Shown: one piece after another, positions 1 to 9,377 of the stretch | Numbering within the stretch: position 1 is the stretch's first letter | How the letters are laid out: the number at the start of each line of letters is the position of its first letter | Assembly: GCA_009746045.1 (NCBI GenBank) | Contig: RPFO01001465.1 | Coordinates: 1 to 58,035 of the forward strand | Length of the DNA: 58,035 bases | Direction: 5' to 3' | Source: Mesostigma viride | Taxonomy: Eukaryota; Streptophyta; Mesostigmatophyceae; Mesostigmatales; Mesostigmataceae | The notes under the pieces: model-generated | Databases searched by the model: none | What the model was told of the DNA's origin: nothing | What the model saw: the letters and a program-made list of their open reading frames with translations, nothing else | Translations under genes and position numbers: made by a program

Positions 1-330
1 CACTGGATACAGGGTGGCCGCCCGACGAGAGATAATAGACACGGATGCTTGCGTGTCCACAGCCACCAGCTGCCACGGTCTACACGTAGGAAACAAGGCT
101 GACTTAACCGGCCTGACCCCCTGTGAGAGAGTTTTGACCTGAGCCACCCCTGATGCAGCTTTCGCTTTAAGCGCCTGAGCACGCCACAAGGCCGTGACCG
201 TTGAAGCCAGGTCCCTAGGTGGGCGAGGCGCATGGGCAGGACCCTGACCCTCCGGCGAGGCCACGCTAGGCGGGCCTCCCACATTATCCGTGGCTAGCAC
301 AGGAGGTGAGTCACTACGTGCACTAGGTCC
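1..330 (-). pseudogene. E1 linker and start of retropepsin-like protease
   Basis: Read on the minus strand, the frame shared by about 350-60 encodes a Pro/Ala/Lys-rich linker, and 60-1 encodes VDTQASVSIISRRAATLYPV. This aligns with VDTQAQVSII in E3 and VDTNSQVSII in E2, each followed about 60 residues later by a hydrophobic-LLG motif typical of retropepsins. The usual DTGA or DSGA is DTQA here. The gene runs off the window. Placement after integrase is direct observation; protease function is inferred from the motif pair in the sister elements. Confidence 0.6.
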
Positions 331-332
331 CG

Positions 333-1328
333 TCAAACCCACCCCATCCTCATCCCACCCATCCACGGGGTCATATTGGGGCCCAGGGGAGGGGGGGGTG
401 TAGCTGTGTCTGCCCCTGGGAGCGACCCGTGGGGTACCACCTCAGATGCTACGACAGGCGCATTATCCTTCACTACCCACCCCAGTGCCCTGTTGGCTGC
501 CAGCTCACTCTCCATGCTATCCCCTTGCTTATAGCCTGCCACCGATGCCCATGGTACCCTATACACCCGATCATTCCACTCTATGTCTATGACCCGCAGC
601 GGCCAGTCTAACTTTGTGATGGCCCCAGGCCCCTGCATGGTGCCCCGTTTGCCGCTGGGCGAGCTCTCCTTGTGGAACATGACCAACTGCCCGACCTCAA
701 AAGCGCTAGACAAATCAGGCAGCGTGGCATCCTTGAGCCGCAGCTTGGCGGCGGTATCCTGTAGATGCTGTTGGTATGCCTCTACTACCTCGGGTGAGTA
801 GGTGCCCGCTGACAGCCCCCGAGGCGTGACTAGCCCAAAGCCCTTGACATCAAGCACGTGCCTATGGTTGCACACATGCATGAGCTCCTTGCACCACGCC
901 GTCTTGACCGCGTAGGATTTGCCATGTGGGTTATCCTGTCGCTTGGCTGCCACAGTCTTGACATAGCTTACAGTGCGATCTATCATGCCCATATTGCCGT
1001 GATCCTCACGCCCCACGATGACCACGGCCTCCATCCCCGGCAAACCTTGCACACAGCGGAACTGCTGGTCTAGCATGAGCTCCACTACGGGATGAAAGAA
1101 AGCCAGGCTGATCTTGATAGCCCTGTGCAGGTCAGCCTCAAACATGTGGGGCAGCGGCTCAATGTAGGTGACCTTGCTGAACCTATCCTTGACTATGAAA
1201 TAGGTGTCCCCCCCTTCCATGTGCATGACATCCCCCACAAGGTACCCTCGCTCCAAGGGTGGAGTCTTGGCATGCCGCCTACGCGACTTCTTCCTGATCT
1301 TGATGCAGGCAGGACACTGAGCACGCAC
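333..1328 (-). pseudogene. E1 integrase, catalytic Glu replaced by Asp
   Basis: 331 codons, opening with the C-x2-C half of the HHCC zinc domain (residues 5-8) whose H-x4-H half ends the preceding frame. The RNase H-fold core follows: an Asp in GDVMHMEGG near residue 33, another in LMLDQQF near 85, and the third acidic position exactly 30 residues later. That position is Asp (GMIDRT), where E2 and E3 have Glu (IIERAI, AIERAI). A C-terminal region with a VGQLVMFHKES segment resembles the SH3-like tails of integrases. The frame breaks at a poly-G tract near 384-393, after which the linker continues in another frame. Similarity to the E3 integrase is strong throughout. Confidence 0.7.
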
Positions 1329-1333
1329 ATTCT

Positions 1334-3110
1334 TCAGCTCGTTGTATAAAGGTGCCCCAACATGTGTGCCCCCTCTACCTCGGCTTGGGCCTCATGCCCG
1401 TATGCACGGTGCATCTGGTATGCTAACAGTTTCAGGGTGACAGCCTGAGGTGCAGTGGCATTGTCAGGATTCTCAACAGGTGGGGTGACTACTGGGGTAG
1501 TGACATTGGCTAACTGGGCAGCTTCAGAGGCTGCACGAAAGGCCGCCCGTGTGAGCACCTTGCCAATGTGAAGATCCACACTAGGGTGGTGTGTACCGAG
1601 AACATCTGCCCGCCCAGCATTCTCTTGCACTGTCACAACATTCCTCATAGGCCCAACCGCCCCAGTATCTAGCTGGGGTGCTGCAGTAGTGCTTGGTCGC
1701 TCGGCGTTGTACACACCCGACCTAGAAGACACCACATTGCTTAGGTCACGCATTGTAGACCCGTGCTCAGGAAGCACGTGATCCTGGCGCGACAGAGCCA
1801 GAGCAGCATCAACGGATTGCGTGAGCACATCACGGAATGAGACAGAGGATGCAGTCACGTTGCTTTTAGGAACGACGTCAGGCTCTACGACGGCCCGGTT
1901 CAGCGTGACGCATTGAGCAAAAGAAGGGGTATCGAGCGTGCTCTCACCTGACTTTCGTGCTGCCCGTCGCTCTGCCCACTCCTCGCGTGTGCCGTGGACG
2001 ACGATGCGCTTGGCCTTGCACGCCTCCACGCTGTGACCACGCAGAACGTCGTGGCACTTGCGGCAAAGGTTGTCCTCGAGCTCCAGGTCCGGGCGAACTC
2101 GGCAGTCATCCCGGACATGGCGACGTCCGAAGCAGCGCTCACAGCGTTGCTTGCGGTCAGTAGACGCCCCCTGCTGCCGCTTGGCCGGGGGATTATCACC
2201 CTGCTTGGCGTCGCCACCATGCCCGCGCTTGCGCCCTCGCTGGCCCCCGTTGTTGCCGTGGCCGACGACCTTTTTCAGGATGGCCGTAAGCTCCGACCGC
2301 GTAATTGGAGCCTCTGCGCCTGAAGAAGAAGACGCGCCGGTATCCACCTTGCGCAGGGTTGGCAGAGCAGCCGAGGCAGCCGGCTTGGACTGCGCACTCT
2401 TGAAGCATGAGATTAAATACAGCATGCCCTCGTCGAAACTGACAGCACTCTTCTTTTTGAGATCCGTCGCTATGGTCAGATGCACATCCGACGACAGGTC
2501 GCATTTCTTGAGAAATCGATTGCACAGGAAAATGGGCTTGAGGGTATCTAGCAGCTTGTGCTTGTGCACGAAGACCTGGAAATCACGTGCAGCCCCGGGC
2601 AAATTTGCCTTATTAACTGCATAGCCCTCGAAGTCATTGAAGGCTTGCTCGTCGGCCTCTTCCTTAGACCGCGACAAGTGGGCATCTAGACCGTTGTAAA
2701 AAACTTCCCAGGTTTGTTTGTTGTCGTCCGCAATGCAAACTAGATTGGCAATGTTTGGGTGCTTGGTTGTACTGCAGAATACTGCACGGAACTTGCCAAT
2801 CAGCTCCGAATCTTTGTCTGCGCGTCCATCGCGCAGACGCTTGAGAGCAGCTAGAAAATCTGCTGCGTCGTCCGCCGTATAGTCGGCAGGTAGATCAGCG
2901 GGCACCTCCGTTTGCTTGATTGAGAGGGCCGCGAGTCAGTGCGTCGTCAGCAGCAAGCATCAAATGCTTGAACTGCTTGGCCAGTTCAGGTTGCGCCACG
3001 AGGGTTTGCATCAACCTCGTGGCCTCGTCCGCACTAAAGCGTGGCAGGACGGACCCTGCGGCCTCGCCACTTGGCGTATCTGTGTGTTCGCCCGTGCGGC
3101 TCCGTGTTAT
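1334..3110 (-). pseudogene. E1 gag-like protein with double zinc knuckle
   Basis: The main open frame is 1334-2905 (523 codons). In another frame the upstream 2906-3110 is open and reads into it, so a one-base indel near 2900 probably separates two parts of one gag. Near residues 255-300 are two zinc knuckles, C-x2-C-x4-H-x4-C and C-x2-C-x6-H-x4-C, typical of nucleocapsid RNA binding. E3 gag has the same paired arrangement. The last 30 residues contain H-x4-H, the start of an integrase HHCC domain, which continues in another frame at 1328. The break inside a folded domain indicates decay rather than programmed frameshifting. A TATATAA-like box lies on this strand at 3107-3113. Residues 1-170 are helical and resemble no gag I recognise. 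Confidence 0.65.
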
Positions 3111-3407
3111 ATACCGGAAGCCATCGGGATTTTTATGAATACAAGTTAAAGCCCCCGACCGGCTGAGCTATGGCGGTCGGTCACGTTGAGCTTGGGATAA
3201 GGTGAACACAGAGAACTGCTGTCGGAGCTGGCCAACCACTGGTTTATGTCTTAGCCAGCAAAGCCTATCCGGTTAGCCGTAACCCATCAAGTTTCGTTTA
3301 AGTGGCCAGCCGGAGCGGCTGCTTAGGTTTTAGCGCGGGCAAGTGTTCGAAGCGCGTCATTGGTGAATTACTCGGGAACTTGGGTTTCCCCGCAAAACTC
3401 CAACCGC

Positions 3408-3717
3408 ACGTTCAGATTTCCAAATCTCAAGTAAAGTTCGGCGCAACTTTCTGAACGGGGGCAGTTGACGAGCAGCATTCCTCCGGACGAATGAATTGCG
3501 TTCCATACTTGCGCAAAATTTTGAAAGGTAGCTTGCGTGCAGCCCTACTAAAATTTGCGCGGACGTTCAGATTTCCAAATCTCAAGTAAATTTCGGCGGA
3601 ACTTTCTGAACGGGGGTAGTTGGCGGGCAGCGTTCCTCCAGACGAATGAAATGCGTTCCATACTAGCGCAAAATTTTGAAAGGTAGCTTGCGTGCAGCCC
3701 TACTAAAATTTGCGCGA
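3408..3717. repeat. tandem repeat, 2 x 155 bp
   Basis: Two head-to-tail copies, 3408-3562 and 3563-3717, each starting ACGTTCAGATTTCC and ending near AAATTTGCGCG, with a handful of substitutions. Internal to the inverted-repeat element. Confidence 0.85.
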
Positions 3718-3720
3718 AGT

Positions 3721-3912
3721 GTGGGACTGAAAATTCGTAACGGAAACTTTTTGGTAGTTGCCGTCACTTCCTCTTGTGCAAACGTGTGGGAGTGAAAATT
3801 CGTAACGGAAACTTTTTGGTAGTTGCTGTCACTTCATTTTGCGCGAGTGTTGGACTGAAAATTCGTAACGGAAACTTTTTGGTAGTTGCCGTCACTTCCT
3901 TTGGTTCGACTG
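3721..3912. repeat. tandem repeat, 3 x about 64 bp
   Basis: Three consecutive copies of a unit containing GACTGAAAATTCGTAACGG and TTTTTGGTAGTTGC, starting near 3721, 3786 and 3849. Short AAATTCGCTGA iterations follow at about 3910-3935. Confidence 0.85.
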
Positions 3913-4272
3913 AAAATTCGCTGAAATTCGCTGAATTCGTACCGTAGCCTAATTTTTAGTACCTCGAAGTGACGGGGCACCTAAAAATTTGCCCACAAGT
4001 ACACTTGGCAGCGCGCTCACTGGGAAAAATTGTACAGCCGCTCCGGCGGGCCACTTGAACGAATTGTAATGCGTAGGACAAGCTAGCCGTCCGTACTGAC
4101 CCGGATAAGGCCCCGGACTGGGGCCTAGGTGGCGCCGGCCCTAGGCGCCGCCCTTAGACCGGTCGCCCGCATCGGACCGCCGGATTCTCGCCGGCGGCTG
4201 AGCGGACGCTAGCGGAAGGCGTGCGGACGGACATGGGGAACTCAGAGCCAGATCCTAGGGCTCTAGAGTTAC

Positions 4273-5461
4273 TCAACTGTCCTGCAGGTTCCATTGAGCC
4301 CAGGAGAGGTGGGCGAATTTCCGCTTCACCTCATCCCGGAATTCGGGTTGCAAGCCCTCGTAGAACCTTGCCAAGGCTTCTGGGCCCATCAGGTCATCAA
4401 CCCGCCCAGCTAGGAGCTCGAACTTGGTCATATATTCCCGATAGCTCAGGTTCCCCTGCTTGAACGCCCCAAAAGCCTCCCGGTCCAGCTTGTCTTGGTC
4501 GGGTGGCAGGTACTTGGCCCGTGCTCGCCGAAATAATTCCGCCGAGCTGCTGGGGAAGCCGTTGGCCAGGGCGCTTTCGCAATGGAGAGCTTGTCTCACA
4601 TCGGGAGCCAGTGCCTCGCTGGACACCAGCTTGACCTTGATATCCTCGTCCAAGAGCTTGCGATTGTATGTCTCCCAGATGTCGATCTTCTGAGACACTG
4701 CAATCTCCCAAGCCTCAAACTCTTGGTAGGAGCAGTCGGGGAATATCCGACAGCTTGGGCAACGGTGGTAGTCGCCCTGCATTGTGAGTATCATCGTCAT
4801 GATGGCCCATGATACTCGCGGGTCTCCCGGGCCCGGCCACACCTTGCGAGGTGTGCCCACGCGGGTAACCTGCCGGGGGGCTGCACTCATCCTCACCTGG
4901 GTGCTCATACCCACCATGTGGGTAGTGGGCGCGGCTTGCATGATGATGGGCGGCGGTGGCCGCTGGGTGCTGCGCTCGTGGGTCACCCGGAGCCAGGCGG
5001 TCGGATGCTGAGTTGGGGAGGGGAATCGCCTCCCCTGCGACCCCGAAGGAAGACCGACCGGTCCGTGCGGTGCCCTGGCCCTGCCCAGCCATTGGCGAGG
5101 CATGGCCGAAGGGGCTAGCCCCAAGGGGTCCAGGCGCATGATAGGACGCCCGATTCGCAGCGCGGCGAGACCGCGATCGGCTATCATACAAGGGTGGCGC
5201 CGGGGCGCTGCTGGGCCAAGGGGCCAATGTAGGTTGCGGCAGCACCGTAGGCAGGGCCCCACTCCTACGGTAGCACTAACCAATGCTACTTGTTGTATGC
5301 AGGGTAACATTATTCCCCTGCGCCCCCGCGCCGGCTCCTACACCAAGGGCCGGACCCGCCGACAATCCCGCGATGGATGTTCCACTTGGTGGTCCATTAA
5401 GGGGATTCACTACGGGGCTATCAGGTGGTGCGCCGGCAGCCGCCGAGGAATTCCCTCCCAA
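4273..5461 (-). pseudogene. Ty3/gypsy-type gag, broken and pol-less
   Basis: The C-terminal part (about 4273-4720) is a recognisable retrotransposon gag capsid: an aromatic/acidic stretch, then FKQGNLSYREYMTKFELLAG, and the ARFYEGLQPEFRDEVKR segment common in gypsy gags. The upstream low-complexity region continues in two other frames (4715-5245 ending RLPPLPKLSDIP, and 5276-5461 opening MGGNSSAAAG), so at least two indels have broken it. It ends at a stop at 4273 with no zinc knuckle and no pol. No LTR was found around it. Confidence 0.6.
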
Positions 5462-5530
5462 CCGTGGGGTTTGTGCCGGGGATGACCCCCTAGAGCCACG
5501 CTCACTACTCGGGCGTGAGTTATTTAGGTA

Positions 5531-7358
5531 GCTCTCTCTGCCGCCTCGAGTGCTGCCACGAGGGAAGGGGCAGGAGAGAAGCGATGGGCCTCTCGTCGCC
5601 CTCGCTCAATACCGTCAGCCATCGCGTGGTGGCTGGTAGAGTGTGAAACAATGTGCCTTTAGTCTTGGCAGGATGATAAATTAATAATAATCCTCACACA
5701 CACCCACAGCTTCCAAACAGGTTACACAATGCTCTAACAAGGGGGGTAGGGCATGTTCCTTGTTAGCCTGCAATGTACCTGGTTGTCCATGCGGATCCGC
5801 TGGAAGCGCAGTCCCTTGAACGACCGGTGCTGGAATAGATCCGTGGAAGCGTCCTCTCGGGCACTGTCACGCGAACCGGGTCACGGGGACCAAGCACCAA
5901 AATACGTCAATTAAGGGACGTGAGATATTCCTGCAGCTCTTGCCGGAGCTGACAGTATATATCCCAAATATAGGGTGTGAGGCAATGGCCAAGACGCCAA
6001 ATAATGCGTGAAATCACAACCCACAAAGCGTTTCCTTATAAAGCACGCAATATAAGGAGATTCGTTTCCGGACGAATCCCTTAGGTCAACCGGACAAGGC
6101 CAGGTTGGGGCGTGCAAGAACCGCAATATGGGTAACGGGTATGGACAGTTAGGATTGTGGGGATCCGACCCGCACAATGAATTACTGCAAGCGGAATTAG
6201 TAAGGGTTCCGGCCCTTATATAATTCCGTTGCTGATCCGGATCAGATTACAGAAAAACGGGACGGGATAGAGGCCACTAGGAAAGTTTCCTCCGAGTCCA
6301 GTTTAACACGTATGGCTATTTAAAATAGCGCCTTAGTGATTGAGAATGAATGCGAAAGACCTTTGACTTCCTATGCGTCACAGCGCACGATGGTGGCTTA
6401 AGAATACTTGTCACACAATACGAATAAGCTCAAACCCGGAAAACCGGTTTCGTATATTACAATGTTACCACACAGATTAAAACACTCAATGCGGGAAGAC
6501 TTACACCCAGTAGGCGAGGGATTCACACTCGAGCCCACAGGAGCTTTACACTCCAGGTGATGGTAAATAGTCTGTAGAGCAACGTGGTAAATTACGATAC
6601 AAGGTCCGGATTGCTGGCATAGCTCGTGCCTTCCTATTTTGTCCCTTCGTCCCCGTTGGTGGCTGCGCCTGGCGCTGCCAACCAGGCGTGACGTGAGGTC
6701 CGCGGGGACGGGCTTCTCGAACTGTCTAGAACACATTAAAGACCAGTACGGCTAGAGGCCTCTCCTGAAAAATATCCAAATGTCCGTAGGAACCATCATA
6801 ACGTGTGTGCAGTGCCACTTGGCTGTCCGGTAACTCCCGTTCAGGCGCTAGGTCCGCCTACGGCGCAAAGGCCAAGTTCGTCAGCAAAACTTCAACACTT
6901 ACTTCCACACGGATTGCCTCGGCTGCCAACTATACTATGGCCTCGGCATTGGCGCCAGATTACGGTCGGCGCCGATCGACCGGGACGGATAATTTAATAC
7001 CACAAACGGCATGTTGCATCCGTGCAACAGCAGTTTCCAAGCCAAGGCCTTGGTAGGGTAGAGGGCCTATCGCCACAAAGGTTTCAATGCCGGGAAATCC
7101 CAGCCTCGGGGGTGGGACTGGTGATGGGTCCTGGGCTTGTGAGAGACGGTCCGGGGGCGTAAGGCCTGATGAGCAGCCGCTGGAAACCGCCCCCCTAACG
7201 GGGGAACGACATGGGTGCCGCCCTGCGTCCGCCGGGAAACCGTAGCGGCCACACGGGGGCGGCAGTACAGCCGCGGCAGCAGGCGGGAGGGGGCCAGGGG
7301 CGGAAAGAAACTCGGCACCAAGGTTGGCGATAGCCTTGGTGGCCAGGTAGGAGGTGTG
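5531..7358. other. non-coding stretch, nothing recognised
   Basis: AT-rich to mixed sequence with only short, unsupported open frames. No protein motifs or clear repeats were found; it could be the LTR and leader of the decayed gypsy gag or another eroded element. Confidence 0.4.
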
Positions 7359-7549
7359 GGGGCAACACCTTGTGTTCGAGTATGCTGGGCCCCCAGCATG
7401 GTGCTACAATAACCAACTTGATAATGATGTGCACTGAGTTTGAAGGTGTGGTATAGGCTGTCCGTATAAAGCCTAGCACACAAAAATGTAAAATAAATGT
7501 TTCTCTTGGTGGGAAGGAACTCCAATGGACCAAAACAAGAAATGTATTT
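7359..7549. repeat. direct repeat copy 1 (about 191 bp)
   Basis: Starts GGGGCAACACCTTGTG and ends GAAATGTATTT. It is nearly identical to 7911-8103, including a TGGGCCCCCAGCA palindrome. The pair may be LTRs of a tiny non-autonomous element or a segmental duplication; neither copy has TG..CA ends. Confidence 0.85.
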
Positions 7550-7730
7550 GTTGAGCTAGCTTCGCTCATTTTATATATGACGCGTGGACGGGCTCAAAGG
7601 GGACCGACCTGCCGTAGGTAGCGTAAGACTAGCGCTTGTCACGAGGGTACTGCACCGGCCGGCCCTTTTTTGCGGCTGAGTGTGGTTCCGGAGTGCATGC
7701 CTAGGTAGCTTCTAACGTACGTCACTAGAC

Positions 7731-7838
7731 CTTGTACCTGCGCTAGCCGCCAGGCGTGGCGCAACTGTGATGGGCAGTCAGTCACCTTGTACTTGCGCCA
7801 GCCGGCAGGCCTGCGTGGCGCAATGTGAATGATAGTCA
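7731..7838. repeat. tandem repeat, 2 x about 53 bp
   Basis: Two adjacent imperfect copies of CCTTGTACYTGCGCYAGCCG...GTCAGT lie between the two 190-bp direct repeats. Confidence 0.7.
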
Positions 7839-7910
7839 GTACTTAGAGTGGTGTAGGGGACGTAGGGAGGCCTCTTTTCAGCTCCCACCCACCCACCCAC
7901 GCTGCTAAGA

Positions 7911-8103
7911 GGGGCAACACCTTGTGTTCGAGTATGCTGGGCCCCCAGCATGGTGCTACAATAACCAACTTGATAATGATGTGCACTGAGTTTGAAGGTG
8001 TGGTATAGGCTGTCCGTATAAAGCCTAGCACACAAAAATGTAAAATAAATGTTTCTCTTGGTGGGAAGGAACTCCAATGGACCAAAAACAAGAAATGTAT
8101 TTT
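7911..8103. repeat. direct repeat copy 2 (about 193 bp)
   Basis: Second copy of 7359-7549, differing by a small A-run indel near the end. The 360 bp between copies is non-coding. Confidence 0.85.
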
Positions 8104-8310
8104 AAGATATGTGGGTTATATTGATGCAGGAAGAAGCGTTTAGTAATGGAAACCGTGAAAACATTCTAAGCGGCTTCGATCTGCGGCCATTTCCCGTCAT
8201 TTCTGAAATGATATCGTTCAGGCCTGCGCGATCCGCGGTCAAGCCATCCATGGCTGGCTGGCTGTCTCGCGCGCCTGGGTAGGAAATAAAGCCGGCCGTG
8301 GTACGTTCAT

Positions 8311-8690
8311 TTGCCGCATGTCACCGCCCAGTCTGTTTGCGCTCTAAATGTTCCTGGCATGAAGCTTTGGCGCCGATTCCGGGTGTTCTTGCTATTTTGT
8401 TCGCCACTTGTTGCAGTTGCGCTATCAGATTTTCCGCAGGTTTCAATGTTTTGCCTTATGCTGCGTATGCCATGCTTCTTAAAGCTAGCAAGAGTTGATT
8501 GGGCAGTTTTGCGGCTCTGCTACACTTTGTTTTATGGAGTTTTTCATATGGTTGACATTGTATATTGCGTAGTCAAGGACCCTAGCTGCCTGGGAGCGGC
8601 ATCAACGTTGCAAGGAGCTGGCGAGCTCATAAACGCTTGTCTTGGCTCTTCAGCCTGCTGGAAAACAAGGTGTGAAGTTGTAGGGAAGGT
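8311..8690 (+). CDS. possible exon of an unrecognised gene
   Basis: Open frame of about 127 codons, rich in hydrophobic and Cys residues in its first half (LWRRFRVFLLFCSPLVAVAL), then a Cys-containing tail. It reads into GGGAAG|GTGAGC at 8690/8691, a good 5' splice-donor match. The piggyBac element begins 64 bp later and would lie in the intron. I recognise no family and the frame could be fortuitous. Confidence 0.2.
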
Positions 8691-8767
8691 GAGCATGTGT
8701 GTATACTAATCTTATCTACACTTATCTCCTTCCTATATGTTTTGCTTCCATTAACCCTTAAACCGTA

Positions 8768-8799
8768 GCAACTCAGTCCTATTAAACGGACTGAGTTGC
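8768..8799. repeat. piggyBac subterminal palindrome 1
   Basis: 12-bp inverted arms GCAACTCAGTCC and GGACTGAGTTGC separated by 8 bases, immediately inside the left inverted repeat. Confidence 0.85.
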
Positions 8800-9124
8800 A
8801 CATCTTTGCACATTTGTTGTGTATGGCCTAAAAACAATTTCTGGCCACCCCTTGGTACCAAGCATGCATATATGATGATTTTCATGGGGGATAGGTCACT
8901 GGTCCCAAATCAGTTACTTTTGGGTGCTATAAATAGCGCACACCCCAGGGGGGTACGGAAAATCGGGATTTGACATGTACATAATGCAATATCTGTTGTG
9001 TTACAATGCTGTTGGCCCTGGAATTTCAAAGGCAGATGGAAATAATCCTAGGAAGGCCATAGTAACACTGGCTTCATGGAATGTTACAGAGCTCTACACG
9101 CCACGTAGCAAAAAGTCAAAAATA

Positions 9125-9150
9125 ACTCAGTCCGTTTAAACGGACTGAGT
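9125..9150. repeat. piggyBac internal palindrome 2
   Basis: Perfect 26-bp palindrome centred on TTTAAA with ACTCAGTCC arms, about 230 bp downstream of the transposase stop. Confidence 0.85.
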
Positions 9151-9377
9151 TTTTTTGCTACTATTTGCTAACAAACCAATGCAAAACTTTATTCCATATG
9201 GCATAAACATGTGGCAAGACACACAAATGCACAAAATTGTCAAGCCCAGGTGTTGGCACAAGACACCATGCCATAAAACACACGAACATGTGCCAGCATA
9301 AACATGCGCGCGCGCGGCGGTAGCCAAAGGTCTAGCCCTATGCTAAGGTGACCTATACAGCTATACTTGGCTACCAT

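Larger units (their letters stand above)
1..3168 (-). mobile_element. E1: partial copia-like LTR element, integrase-before-protease type
   Basis: Minus-strand retroelement running off the left edge of the window. Order along the element is gag with two zinc knuckles, integrase HHCC and core, Pro/Ala-rich linker, then a retropepsin-like motif at the edge. The same order is seen in E2 (14136-21957) and E3 (30367-38872). RT and RNase H should lie beyond position 1. No LTR was identified; the right end is blurred and lies close to the MITE-like element at 3295. At least three frameshifts make it non-functional. Confidence 0.75.
3295..4061. mobile_element. MITE-like inverted-repeat element
   Basis: A 27-base sequence at 3295-3321 recurs inverted at 4035-4061 with 25 of 27 positions matching (core GTGGCC..CCGGAGCGGCTG). 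The 767-bp interval has no coding potential and contains two sets of tandem repeats. This looks like a non-autonomous DNA transposon. No clear target-site duplication was found, and the outer ends may extend a few bases further. Confidence 0.55.

Noticed and set aside
3150-3180. tRNA-like TAGCTCAGCCGGTCGG (box A-like) on the minus strand
   Set aside because: No pairing anticodon stem, T-loop or acceptor stem could be built around it.
7067-8091. Minus-strand frames of 82-152 codons
   Set aside because: Located in the 190-bp direct repeats and their spacer; frames differ between copies and resemble no protein.
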